The notes under the pieces were generated by a model. The model was not told the DNA's origin. It saw only the letters and a program-made list of their open reading frames with translations, and made no database searches. Positions 22,450-33,612 of a DNA stretch of 64,000 nucleotides are shown piece by piece (the stretch's first letter is position 1; every line of letters begins with the position of its first letter). Both the position numbers and the translations under genes were made by a program. The DNA lies in assembly GCA_021292165.1 (NCBI GenBank), contig CM037883.1:8385434-8449433 (forward strand). Direction: 5' to 3'. Source of the stretch: Shinisaurus crocodilurus. Taxonomy: Eukaryota; Chordata; Lepidosauria; Squamata; Shinisauridae.

Positions 22450-22890
22450 ATTTATTTTCTTTCTTTACATTTTTAAATATTTATATCTCATCTTTCTGTT
22501 GTACAGAAATCCAAGGTGGCTAACAAAATATAAAAATCCCCCACTGAACATGATTTATTTATTTATTTTATTTATTAAATTTATACCCCGCCTTTTCGAC
22601 TGAAAGGGAACCCAAGGCGGTTACATAATCCTCTCTCCATTGTATCCTCACAACACCGATAGGCGTGACGCCAAAAGTCCACCAGTGATTTCATGGCCGA
22701 GAGGGGATAGAAACGGACTCCAAGTCCCAACCACTCTTAACCACTGACGCACACAAAAAAATGGTCTGTGATAAATGATAAATGATAAAATATCACATAG
22801 TAAAACTCAAAACCAAGACAACAAAGGCAGCAGAAAGTAAACCCAGCACACATGCTCCAATTGTCCCTATGCACCAAGCTTTATTTTTCT
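22450..22890 (-). mobile_element. L2-type LINE tail, split by a SINE
   Basis: Left part has an antisense L2 3' end (ATCTCATCTTTCTGTTG, CCAAGGTGGCTAAC). After the SINE at 22555-22756 the L2-type A-rich sequence resumes (AAAATATCACATAG, AAACCAAGAC). Confidence 0.5.
22555..22756 (-). mobile_element. tRNA-derived SINE, family S1, decayed and nested
   Basis: Minus-strand S1 with L2-like tail (AACCGCCTTGGGTTCCC) and an AAATAAATA repeat. Several small deletions, including in the B box region, mark it as old. It interrupts an L2 remnant. Confidence 0.8.
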
Positions 22891-23104
22891 GGTCTCTCCC
22901 CATAGTAAATAACTCTTAAGTTTTGTCCCTATTTTTGCCTTTTGGAGATGTGTTAAACAATTCTGTTTGTGTGGGTTGCTAATGCTGCCTTTCATAAAGG
23001 TCCAGTTGCCTTCCCAGAGTTACATTTCTAAGTGGGGTGGTCCATACATCTTGTTTCTAACGTGCATGAACATTACTGCATATGCATGGACACTAAGATG
23101 CCAT

Positions 23105-23697
23105 TGTCAAGGTTCCACTACTGCAAGGACCCCTTGATCTGCCCTTTGGGAGATCTCTGCCTCTTCCCAAAGACCCAGTCCTTTGCCTGCTTCCTCCAGT
23201 AACGTGGGTGTAGGCTGTAGGTGTGGTGAATAAGTCACTCCAAACTCCAGGGTACACAACAAACTTTACTTATAGTATTAGGGAAATTACTTAATAGAGT
23301 GGTTTTAAATCAAAAGCATGTATGATAAAATAAAACAAACAAACAAGCAATGTTCTCTAGTTTCACTTCAATCTACCTAATTCCTATGCAGTCAGCCAGC
23401 CAGCCAGCCAGTTTCTCTTTCTCTCTCTCTGCTTCTCTCTCTGCTGCTTCTCTCTGCTCTTCAGCACACACTCTGACTGCTAGCTGACCACACCCCACAT
23501 ATATAGTCTTCCCAGGACTGGAAGATTATAACCATGTGACCTTGCACTGGAGAACTGATTCTAAACTTCTATTGGGTAACTTAAAACTCTCAAACTCCCC
23601 CTCCCATCGTGGAGTGTTTGGGCCTTCAGGCTTCAACAAACTGAAGCCTGTGTAGGCCTCAACAAACCCAATCCTGTGTAGGCCTCAAACCCTCACA
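23105..23697 (-). mobile_element. Solo LTR, family C, with 5-bp target duplication
   Basis: 593 bp, TG...CA borders, flanked by GCCAT on both sides (23100-23104 and 23698-23702). On the minus strand it starts TGTGAGGGTTTGAGG, has a TATA box (ACTATATATGTGG, near 23500) followed by a GA-rich leader, and ends GGAACCTTGACA. Two short GTAGGCCTCAACAAAC-type repeats lie near its 5' end. No internal genes. Confidence 0.9.
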
Positions 23698-24034
23698 GCC
23701 ATGTAGCCTGCTATTGCAGAAGCAGGTGAGAGGCATTTTGAACTGTTGATATGACATTGTACTAGCAGGTTGTCACACTCACCCAACTTCTGCAAGTGGT
23801 GTCGTGAGAATTTTGAGAGGTGCAGTGCTCACCCAGGTTTGGTTTCCTTTGTAAGGAGGTCACTGGAGGCTTTGGCATTTTGTAACAGCTGAGTTTATTT
23901 ACAGGCTGAGCATAGGTGGAGGCAAATGCCTGAAACACTCCATCAGACAACTAAATCCACTGCCCATGCACATCAGATCTGAGAGAGACACCTCTGCAAC
24001 CCTTGATGCTGTTCACTTACCTGAGCTCCCAAAA

Positions 24035-24069
<35 letters not shown>

Positions 24070-24319
24070 ATGCCAATCTGTCTCCTTTGATCCCTTATGC
24101 AAATGTGCACACACACACGCACACACACTAGATTACACCATCCTTAGCTGGGGGATGAGGGGTGAGTGAGATATGGCCCTTTTTAGGAACTTCCATGTAT
24201 TTCTTAGCCATTCAGAAAGTATTCAGTGGCCATATGACCAGCAAAATGACTATACAGTTCAGTAAAGGAACATCTCCAACCTCCATTCTGCCCCTCCTCA
24301 ACAGATATTCTCTACACTA
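23698..24319. other. Unassigned stretch with a (CT)n array
   Basis: Contains (CT)n at 24037-24066 and a short CA run near 24106-24128. No gene seen. Confidence 0.6.
24037..24066. repeat. (CT)n microsatellite
   Basis: About 15 CT units. Confidence 0.96.
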
Positions 24320-24327
24320 TAGCAATA

Positions 24328-24585
24328 TTTATTTATTTATTTTTATTTATTTATTTATTACATTTATACCCCGCCTTTTTTCCTGCAAGGAACCCAAGGC
24401 GGCTTACATAATCCCCCTCCTCCTCCTCCTCTCCATTTTATCCTCACAACAATCCTGTGAGGTAGGTTAGGCTGAGAGGCAGTGACTGGCCCAAAGTCAC
24501 CCAGTGAGTTTCATGGCCGAGCGGGGACTAGAACCTGGATCTCCCAAGTCCCAGTCCAACACTCTAACCACTATGCCACACTGGC
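24328..24585 (-). mobile_element. tRNA-derived SINE, family S1, with target duplication
   Basis: Full-length S1 on the minus strand: GCCAGTGTGGCATAGTGG head, B box AGGTTCTAGTCCCC, L2-like tail, TTTATT repeat. TAGCAATA occurs at both borders (24320-24327 and 24587-24594), consistent with a retroposition target copy. Confidence 0.92.
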
Positions 24586-25679
24586 GTAGCAATAGCAATA
24601 CTCATTTCCAGTTCAACTAGATCCACACCAAAATGCCTTCTGAAATAAATAAATAAATAAATAAGATTTGGAGGATGAAAGAGGCTGAATAAAATAATGA
24701 CATGTGAGGGACATACAATCTGTTTAAAAACTGACAAACTAAAACTGCCATACCATGACATACATAGCCAGACCCAACAACCATTTTTTTTTTTTTTAAT
24801 GGTGCTTTCAGCTGGTAGCCCCCTGAAAAAAATGACTATTTGTGTTGTAGAGTGGGATGGCAAAATGGGGTACCGAGCTTAATCCCATGTGGTGGTGATG
24901 GTGTCTCTTGAGTTCTGCACATGGGTGGATGGGGGCAGTTAGATAGTTCATGCCCAGGTCCTAGAATGCTCCTCCTCTCCAGCTGCAGCAACCACCATCA
25001 AATGGTGACTAATGGAAAAGGTGCTCCAGAATGGAATGTACTAGGTGGGGTCTAGAGTTTATGTTGGCCGGTATGTCATTCACACATGAAAAGAAAGCTT
25101 CTATTGGTTATGGTGAATCATTGTTAGACATTCCAAAGAGACAAGCTATCTCACAGTAGCTGTGTCACTGCGAAAATGTGGGTCTTTCGGGAGCTACTTC
25201 TAGCAATCTATTCCATAATGTGCTGAAATGCTGATAGAGTGATTAGTTTGGAAGCTCACACAGCTCTGATAACCTCTTGCCTCATTTTATGGAAGCTGCT
25301 TCTTCTTCTCCCTGCTTTTGAATGCATTGTCTCCCTTCCTGTTGTATCTGTACTGTCAGCACAACGGTTATGGAATCTGCTCAGTGATGTCTTCTAATGC
25401 TGAGCTAATTAAGTTTCTCTCTTGGAGACAGCCTTCCTTCTTTTGAAATGCCATTGCCCTACAAGCAAGGCTTCCATAACTGACATCAGACAAAGACCTT
25501 CTGCACTCACACTCATTTAAGCAACACTTATCAGAGGAGCATACAGCCATCCCCATCATCCTCAGTATATACATTGCCAAATGATACTGTCAAACTTAAT
25601 ACTAATTGCCTATACAATATGAATAGCTATAAAGGCCTACATTGGTGTTGTTCAACCAGTATTTTTGTCTTTGTTAGCA
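24586..25679. other. Stretch without a recognisable gene
   Basis: Repeat-poor apart from an (AAAT)n run at 24644-24664 and a T run at 24785. Confidence 0.5.
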
Positions 25680-25970
25680 CCACCTATGTAAGAAGGGCCC
25701 TGATGAAGCAGGCTATCCATCTAGTTCAGCATCCTGCTTTTAACAGTGACCAAACAGGTGCCTCTGTGAAGCCAATAAGCAGAGCACAAAAACAGGGGTT
25801 GTCTCCTACTGCTGCTCCCCAGCAACTGGCATCCAGAGGTACACTGTCGTTAAACCTGGAGATCCCATTTTCCATTTAAGATTAATAGCTGTTGATAGAT
25901 CCGCCCTCCATGAATTTGTCTAATCCACCCACCTTTAAAGCCATCTAAGCCAATGGCTGTCACCAAAATG
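25680..25970 (-). mobile_element. CR1/L3-type LINE 3' end
   Basis: Antisense to the family: CCATCTAGTTCAGCATCC, CCCCAGCAACTGGCATCC, then CCATGAATTTGTCTAATCC and AAGCCATCTAAGCC. These appear in the same order as in the plus-strand copy at 6.2 kb, reversed. Non-coding remnant. Confidence 0.75.
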
Positions 25971-26559
25971 TGTCAATGTCATCCTATCCTAGAATGGTTG
26001 TACTGTTTCCTATATTTACTGCATCTTTAGTTCCTGGCTCATGAAGCCAGAAACTCTGATCCAGCACGTTTCAGTTCAATTTAAGATGGAACTTTTCTTT
26101 TTCTTTTTTCTTCTTCTTCTTTTTTTTTTTAAGAGAGTAAAGTTTCTTTTCTTTCTCTCAAGGTGTCCTTGCATCTCCTGGCTGCAAATAGTGGTATTTT
26201 TAGCACTTTAAAAATATGTAATTATCAAACATATTGATGCTATAAATCAACCATGTTCATTAATCCTACAGCAAATACAACACTAGCATCTGCAGAGAGG
26301 GGGAAAACAGGACCAGCAGACTTATTTTCAGAATTATTTCTATTGATTTTGTATTTTGCCATTTATTTTTGGTCTCTTTTCATTGCCCTTGGTTACTGTG
26401 GAGGCAGTTTGTTTTCTGGTCAAGCCAACCTGAGTTTCTGAGAGATGGTGCCACTACCTACTCCAGAAGGCTTGACCCAGAGTTTTCTCACTGCTGCTGA
26501 AAAGGAAGGAGCAAATCTCAGATTGCATAGGGCCTTGTTGTGTCCTGCAGTGGTTTGAT
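25971..26559. other. Stretch without a recognisable gene
   Basis: Contains T-rich runs near 26100-26130. Nothing else assignable. Confidence 0.5.
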
Positions 26560-27136
26560 CATACAACTCCTCTGTTACAACAGCTTCACTGGCTCCCAAT
26601 CTGTTTCCAGGCACAATTCAAATTGCTGGTTATGACCTTTAAAGCTCAATACGGCTCAGGTCCAGGTTACCTGAGAGACTGTATTCTCCCTATGACCCTG
26701 CCCGCATCTTGAGATCCTCAGGGGAGGCCCTTCTCTCGGTTCCACCACCATCACAGGCACGCCTGGGGAGAACATGGGAGAGGTCCTTCTCTGTGGCTGC
26801 CCCAGCGCTCTGGAATTCCTTCCCCAGGGAGGCTAGAGTGGCACCCTCCCTGGTAAGCTTCTGGAGGCAGGCAAAGACCTTCCTGTTCCGGCAGGCATTT
26901 AGGAACTAGCTGTGATGCAATGGAATGCTGTATTTTATATTATGTATATTGTATTGTTTTTAATGTTATCCTATATCTCTATCTATCTATCTATATAATT
27001 TTTTAATATTATTGATGGATTAATTCTATTTTTAACTTTTGTATTTTTCTATTTCTGTTTTAATTGTATGAGTTTTAAAGGTTGTGAGCCGCCTTGGGTC
27101 CCAGTGTTGGGAAAAAGGCGGGATACAAATAAATAA
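26560..27136 (+). mobile_element. L2-type LINE 3' end
   Basis: Encodes degenerate C-terminal L2 reverse transcriptase: an HWLP-type segment near 26590, and from about 26709 a frame containing RSFSVAAPALWNSFPRE and FLFRQAF. The A/T-rich 3' UTR includes a (TCTA)n patch at about 26971-26997 and ends in GTGAGCCGCCTTGGGTCC with an AAATAA repeat. A SINE with a matching tail follows directly. Confidence 0.8.
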
Positions 27137-27138
27137 TA

Positions 27139-27210
27139 ATAAGGAGGATGAGGATTATGTAAGCCGCCTTGGGTTCCTTGCAGGAAAAAAGGCGGGGTAT
27201 AAATATAATA

Positions 27211-27263
<53 letters not shown>
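27139..27263 (+). mobile_element. S1 SINE tail with (AAT)n expansion
   Basis: Only the last ~65 bases of S1 are present (GTAAGCCGCCTTGGGTTC, GGCGGGGTATAAAT), followed by about 20 AAT units (27203-27263). The microsatellite grew from the SINE's own tail. Confidence 0.85.
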
Positions 27264-27265
<2 letters not shown>

Positions 27266-27317
27266 TTGATCATAACAGGAAGCCTGCACCCCAGTCATGT
27301 GCACAGGAACAGTCAAT

Positions 27318-27412
27318 CCCCTTTTGGTGGTTATCATGGTGGTACTATAACCTTCTGGTGGTTATTAACCTTTTGGTGGTTATTATGGTGGTTATTATGG
27401 TGGTACTAAGTA
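27318..27412. repeat. Short minisatellite, GGTGGTTAT type
   Basis: Seven or so imperfect copies of GGTGGTTAT(TA) separated by AACCTT or ATGGTGGTACTA variants. Confidence 0.8.
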
Positions 27413-27763
27413 GATAGTAAAGAGGTGAATGGGTGATGTCCAGAGCAGCAATTTTGGAACAAGAAGTTCTAGGATGCAACAGAAGCCCCCCAAAACTGCT
27501 CAGAACTTCTCTGAGAAGACCGGGAGTTTAAATGCTAAGAATTAATTGAAACAGCCCCTCCCCCCATCTTTGCAGTCCTATATGCAAGCTGAAAGAAGAG
27601 ACTTCCTTTTTAGAGATGCTTTGGGATGGGGCTCTGTATACGGATGAAGGAAGCATGCAGCATAACCCTGTGATGCTTAGGGAACCAGGCAAAGTCTTGC
27701 ACTGCTATGTAGCAAACTTGATTGGCTACATAGTGTGTAATATCATCTTACTCATTAAGTCGG

Positions 27764-27890
27764 CCCTTCCACACCATGGTGCCCTCTGGATGTTTTGGAC
27801 TACAACTCCCATCAGCACTATCCAGCATGGCCAATGGTCAGGTCTGATGGGAATTGTCATTCAAAAAATCTGGAGGACACCACAGCAGAG
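27764..27890. mobile_element. Palindromic hAT-like MITE, family M2
   Basis: Left arm GGTGCCCTCTGGATG and GGACTACAACTCCCATC; right arm GATGGGAATTGTCATTC and CTGGAGGACACCA. Moderately diverged hairpin. Confidence 0.8.
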
Positions 27891-29164
27891 AAGGCTTGCT
27901 GACTGGTTAGGATCACACAGTGAGGAGGGAAATATAATGGTAACAGAAGAGGCCTGAGAGCGGTGCATATGAAGCTTGTCAGTGGGCCAATTCCTCTCCC
28001 CACACCTCTGGTAAGTGATCATTCAGATTAGCCCTATTGAATAGCATTACTAGATCCCAAACTTTCTAAGCCTAGACTGAGGATAACTTGGACTGTTGGA
28101 AATCAGTTATTGAAGCGTGGGGATATGAAACTTGAAGGGGATGGTCCTTTTTTTTGTTTTGTTTTGTTACAAAGGCAGATCCTAAGCAGCTACATGGACA
28201 GTTGGCTGACTCTGAGTTAAATGTGACCTAGTCTCATGTTATCTATTGGCTATGCAGCACTATAATGTCATAATGCTCTGCGTGTGATCCCTAATTGGTC
28301 GGGATGAGCCATGTTATGTTACAAAGGAGAAGAAGGATACTCAACTGTGGGACTGTTGCTGCAGTCTCTTGCCAGAGCAGCAACAACGAGGGCAAAGAAC
28401 CACACTAGAGACTGAACAGGAGAAAAATAAAATAAAATAAAAAAGGAATATTTGTACAACCAGTGTATTTGAGGAAAACATTTCTTCATCACCACACTCC
28501 CCCCCAAAAAAAAGCTATTTTCATGCTAAAAATAAAAACTAGGGACTATTTGATGCAGCCCTGATTCTTATTCGGGTTTTTCCCTGTTGCAAAGTCACTT
28601 TTGCCCAATGTCTGTCTGTTTTCTCTTGTGCTGCCTGATGAGTATTCACAGCAAGGCAGATCTGCTTGCTTGGCTGGGGCTGCTTAAATTTCAAGCCATC
28701 CTTCCATTGCCTGTCATTACATATTGATTACATAAAGAGCCTTCCAGCTTGCTGTATGATACAGTGAACTGGAATTAGCACAAGTGGCAGCACTAATCCA
28801 TTCTGATGTCAAAGCCGTGTAGCTTGGTGTACTTCCAGCTCCTTCTTGACTATCCCCTAGATGTCCTTCTATTGGCATTTCTCATCTGGCATCCTCTTGG
28901 GCGATTAAGTCTTGAAAACCAGGGGCCAAAACCTTTCTCTGTCACCAGCTCCATTGACTGCAGTTCTCTAAATTAGTTTTTTGTGGGGAGGGGTTATGGG
29001 GGTTCATTTAATTTCCAAAGCGCTGATGTGTCTGCATGGATGCTTGCTGCCTTGTTTCCCCATAAGTGTTTGAAGTTTTGCATTTATTTTACTTCTCTGC
29101 TTATGTTTCTTTTCTTTTCTTTTTTTGGTTAATATATTTATTTTTAAGAGTGACCTTTATGTGT
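27891..29164. other. Repeat-poor stretch without a recognisable gene
   Basis: Nothing that I can assign to a repeat, and no coding signal. Bases 28540-29050 look like single-copy DNA and would be a reasonable place to look for conserved non-coding sequence. Confidence 0.5.
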
Positions 29165-29342
29165 TGTTCCTGCTGGCTCAGCTTGTCTGAGCATAGAAAG
29201 CTAAGCAGGGTCAAGACAAGCCTGGTTATTACTTGGATTGGAGACATCTCCTCTAGTTTCCTGCATTGAGCAGGGGGTTGGACTCGATAGCCTTGTAGGC
29301 TCCTTCCAACTCTATGATCTATGAAATCTATGAAATCTATGA
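29165..29342 (+). mobile_element. 5S rRNA-CR1 composite SINE, copy 2
   Basis: 5S-like sequence (TTGTCTGAGCATAGAAAG, then GCTAAGCAGGGTCAAG with an extra AAGACAAG, then TGGTTATTACTTGGATTG) continues through a short linker into a CR1 3' end (GAGCAGGGGGTTGGACTC) with AAATCTATG repeats. It keeps box A and box C regions of the 5S internal promoter. Same layout as copy 1 but with a different linker. Confidence 0.82.
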
Positions 29343-29468
29343 GCACCAAAGGAAATTTGGGGGGTGTGAAATTCTTAAAACAAGATACAATCCAGGGGCC
29401 TTAAATCTGAGTTTGTTCAGTTCTGTCTTCTTCAGACCTTAGCACACTCATCCTGTCAGTCTGTAGAC

Positions 29469-29898
29469 CAGGGGTGGGCAACCTCCAGAGCCCTGGGGGG
29501 GAATTTCCCCCAGAATCCATTAGGGGGCTGCACACACCCTTCCTGTGGTGGAATTGCTACCTTTGCCACTGAATTTGCCACTGAAATTTGCTCTTGTGGG
29601 AGGAAAAAAGTCACATTTCCCCCCCATTCAACCAAAGGATGGAGGGAGTGTGTGGTGTGGCTTGTTTTAAAGCAATAACATGTTGCCTTGGGCTTCTAGC
29701 AGTGCAATTTTGCTTTAAAACAAGATGCTCCCTCCACATTCATCTTCTTTTAAAAGAAAAATGCAGCTTTTTGCTTCCACTACTGCACTGAATTTCGACA
29801 GCAAATTCACCAGTGCAGCAACAGTGGTGGTGGGTCAAAACAGGGCTTGTGGGGGGGGGGGCACATGCAGCCTTCAGGCTATGTGTTGCCCACCACTG
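29469..29898. mobile_element. Non-autonomous hAT element
   Basis: Ends CAGGGGTGGGCAACC and GTGTTGCCCACCACTG are inverted. Flanks CTGTAGAC and CTCTAGGC match at six of eight bases. 430 bp; includes a G run at 29850-29860. No transposase. Confidence 0.78.
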
Positions 29899-30408
29899 CT
29901 CTAGGCAAAGATTATCCACCGGGAGCACTAAGTGTAGTCTCTCTTCTAAACCCCAGCCTGAAGCCCAACTGGAATTGCATCAAATAAATAATCCTCATCT
30001 TGAAACTCTTGGAGCAGGTGAAATCACAGTCCAATACTATGTGGAATGTTTAGGACCCAATACTGGAGTTTGAATTGTGAGCTGGTGAGACATACATGCC
30101 GGAGCGTCAAGCTGTAAGCAAGGAAATGTTTCACATGACCGAATGGCATGGCGGTAGCTTGGTTGACTCATTGTGTTGTGTTGTAAAAATTCAGTAGCTG
30201 ATGAGTTAAAAAGAATAAAATGCTTTCCTTTACGACTTTCTTCTGCTGTGCAGACTGACCTCTGTTTCAGAAATGGAGACAGAGAAGTGAGACTGAGGAA
30301 TGTTGCCTCCTTGCTTATCTTGCTTTGCTCTTTTAGCAAGGACAGGTGGGGGGGGGGTTAGAGGGTTGGAGAAGGCAGCCTGCCCTGACTAACCTTTGGT
30401 CCAGTAAC

Positions 30409-30573
30409 CAGGACCGGTGCAAGGCAGTTTGGTGCCCTAGGCAAGATCAGATATTTAGCGCTCCCCCTTCCCACTTGAGAGCACTGTATTTTTTTTCAAG
30501 GCATTTCTGGCGCCCTCTTTAGCCCTGTGCCCTAAGCAGCTGCCTAGTTGGCCTAATGGTAGCACCAGCCCTG
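30409..30573. mobile_element. Non-autonomous hAT element with perfect 8-bp target duplication
   Basis: Begins CAGGACCGGTGC and ends GCACCAGCCCTG, flanked by CCAGTAAC at 30401-30408 and 30574-30581. 165 bp, non-coding. Confidence 0.9.
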
Positions 30574-30952
30574 CCAGTAACGAAAAGCTTAGTGAGCATG
30601 TCTAAAGATTTCTGTTTCTCTCCCTACTGTATTTTTCCATTCACAGCTAGAAATTTGTGTTAGTGAGACGCATGTGTGGAACTGCGTCAGAAGATACTGT
30701 ATAAATTGATAAGATTTCAGCATCCCTGTTGAGATGCAGCTTTGCAGTGTTATAATACTCCTGTATCTCCTATTCTATAGAATAAATCTGTTGGACCACT
30801 GCCAGTCTTTCTCTCCTTCCTAATGTGCATGATTTGAACTGGGTACATTAGGATCTAGCATGTTTTTGCAACAATTGAATACTTAGACAAGGACTGATGA
30901 TGGGAGACATGATCTCGTTGCTCAAAAATTTCTCAGAATTCAGCCCCTTGAT

Positions 30953-31366
30953 AAGGATGTATTAGAAATTGGTTTCAGTTCATTACTCAGTGCACACCTT
31001 CCAGACCAAACATGGACTTGGACACAATTTGCAGTCAAAGTCTGCACATTTCCAAGCTTCTAATGTGATTCGTGGACCAAAATATAAAACGTGTTTGACA
31101 GCATGTGCATACATTTGAGAAATGTGCATGAAAAAAAAATTAATGTATACAAATATGCTTTAATCAGTGTGAGAAGAATGCATACGTTTTAAAGATGTGC
31201 ACAGCTGATGCATACTTTTGTGGGGGAAATGAAAATACATACCAATTTTCATGTGAAAAGAAAAACAAAACAAAACTCACAATCTGAGACAGGCTCGAGT
31301 CAGAATGAGCTTTGAGATAGAATTCAAGGAACTTAGGCTCGGGTTTTTGGTGATTTGCACATCCCA
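30953..31366 (+). repeat. Interspersed repeat R1, copy 1
   Basis: Shares ordered blocks with 39300-39628 (reversed) and 46604-47036: GACACAATTTGCAGTC, CAGTCAAAGTCTGCACA, AATGTGATTCGTGGACC and a GATTTGCACATCCC end. The start (AAGGATGTATTAG) and end are roughly inverted, suggesting a DNA element with short inverted ends. Family not recognised. Confidence 0.65.
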
Positions 31367-31388
31367 TGGAGTGGATAAACTATGACCA

Positions 31389-31585
31389 TAGTAAGCTGCC
31401 TTATATCAGACCAGGTCAAACCTTTGGACCGTTTTGCTCAATATTGACTACTGTGACTGGCAGTAGTTTCCCAGGTGCATTGGCAGAGAGGCCTCTCTCA
31501 GTCCTGCTACCTGAGATGGTAAGAGTTGAATCTGGGGGCTTATACATGCAAAGGCATATGCTCTATAACAGAGATATGGCCATGA
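31389..31585 (-). mobile_element. tRNA-derived SINE, family S2
   Basis: Antisense S2: 3' end complement (AAGCTGCCTTATATCAGACC), body (GACTGGCAGTAGTTTCCC) and tRNA part complement (TTGAATCTGGGGGC, GCATATGCTCTATAAC). Diverged in the middle. Confidence 0.75.
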
Positions 31586-32637
31586 GCTCTATCTGTGGTG
31601 TTGGATCTGTGATTATTGCTGGAGACAAATTTCAAACTGGGGAAACTCATAATACCCCACCTCAATTCATAATACTCCACCCTTACATGAGGTGAGCCTC
31701 GGTCTTTCACAATTTGGCCAGGGGTTGAATTGTTGCTTGCCCAGCCAGCCTTCCAGAGAGAAAATATAAAGATATGCATTTCTCTTTTTGAGCCAGATTT
31801 TGTATGGGGTCACTTTAATTATCTTTTCATTGGCATGATTGAAATTGTGTTGCAGGCAAGCATCCATTGAATAGAGCTTCTTGTTTTATGTTTATTTTTC
31901 CTGTTGCAATTACCCAATATTTTTTTTAAAAAAATAGCAATTATGTATAGTGGACCAATGTAATAAAGTATGCTAATGGAAATTTCTAAATAACTTTATT
32001 TGATGATAAGCTGTAATGGTCTCCATTAACACATGTGAAATTAAAGGGTAATAATAACATCATTTGTTCTGGTGTGTGCAACAACGAAAGCTGTTTCACT
32101 GTTTTTATGGACAAATAATTATATTAATACATAGTAGTGAGTCTTCCCCTGAAACTGTATCATGCCGACATCTCTGAATCTTTTTTTCCTTCTCTCCCTC
32201 CACAATATCATCTGTTTGAATGACATTTTTATTTTATATTGGAAATGGACATTCAAGCTGGTATCTCTCTCTTACAGCTTCAGTGGGAAAATAAGGCTAG
32301 ATCTAAAAAATCCACCATTAATTTCAAGACATAAAGGAATGAGGGGAAATGACTATATGGTATGGGGCTGGTGCCCATCAAAATACTTCTACTTTTACTG
32401 CTATTTATGCCTGTTATGGAGCAAATATTTTGGCAACAGACCAAGACATGGTTAAGCCAAACATGTATTTCACTCTTCCACTGAAATTCTTGGGCACTAG
32501 TTAAAAGTGCTTCATTTTGTCTGGATTGTGCCAATATTTTGTGTTCCCTGACACCCATAGAGGAGTTCAGCCAAAGAAGGTAAGGAATACCTTACCTCCT
32601 TTGAAGTGCTCCTTTGAAGAGGGGTGAGACTTGAGTA
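31586..32637. other. Stretch without a recognisable gene
   Basis: AT-rich and unassigned. Confidence 0.5.
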
Positions 32638-33612
32638 GGTCCAGAGGCATAGAACTAACCAAGATTGGACAGAAAAAAAAACAAGTGGTCAATCAAGACA
32701 CCCTGAGTGCTCCCTTTGAGCATTCTGTCTGGATGGAGGGGGATGTTACCTGGATATTAGGATTAGGGTTAAGAAAACCTGGGTCACTGTGCAGGCCAAG
32801 GGGCTTGGGACTAGCCTAGATTGGACAGACGGAGTGAGTGGTCAACCCTGAGTGCTTCCTTTGGGCATGCTGTCAAGATGGAGAGGAATTTAAGGTTTGG
32901 GTAAGGGTGAGGCTTAGGTTAGGGTTAGAAAAACCTGGGTCCCTGTACAGGTCCTGTGGCCTGGAACTAGTCTAGATTGGGCAGAGAAAGCAAGCGGTCA
33001 AAAAGAACACCCTCACTGATGCCTGTGTGGGGGTGCAGTCTGAATGTATAGGGATTATACCTGTGAGTTAGCATTAGGGTTAAGCTTCATGTTAGGATTA
33101 CGGTTAGGAAAATCTGGGTCTGTTCTGTGTGAATGTCCAGTGGGCTGAAACCAGCCTAAATTGGGCAGAAAGAATGAGCAGTCAACAAGATCACCCTGAG
33201 GGCTGCCACTGGGCATGCTAGCTGAATGTATAGGGATTATACCTACGACGTGTCAAATTTAGGTTAAGCTTCAGATTAGGGTGAGGGTCACAGTTAGGAA
33301 AACCTGAGTTCCTCTGCAGGTCCAGGGCCCTGTAACTAGCCGAGATTGGGTAGACAAAGTGAGTGGTCAACAAGAACACCCTGAGTGCTGCCTTTCAGCA
33401 TTGTGTCTGTGTGGAGAGTGATTTTACCTGCATGTCAGTTTTAGGGTTAAGCTTCAGTTTAGGGTTAGGGTTAGTAAACCTGGGTCCCTGTGCAGTGCCA
33501 GGGTCTTGGAACTAGTCTAGATTGGTCAGACAGAGTGAGAGATCAACCAAAATACCCTGAGTCCTCCTTTTAGGAATTCTGTCTGGACGGAGAGGCATTT
33601 TGCCTGTGCGAG
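32638..33612. repeat. Six-unit tandem repeat with telomere-like motifs
   Basis: Six head-to-tail copies of a unit containing AACTAGCCTAGATTGG, then GTGAGTGGTCAACA, CACCCTGAGTGCTGCC, GGGTTAAGCTTCAG and AAACCTGGGTCCCTGTG. The ATTGG anchor recurs at 32664, 32820, 32976, 33160, 33345 and 33521, giving spacings of 156, 156, 184, 185 and 176. Most units carry GTTAGGGTTAGG-like stretches matching the vertebrate telomere repeat. No coding potential recognised. Confidence 0.92.

Noticed and set aside
32638..33612. CRISPR array or telomere fusion site
   Set aside because: Units are 156-185 bp with no repeat-spacer pattern, and telomere-like motifs are short and scattered, not a head-to-head array.
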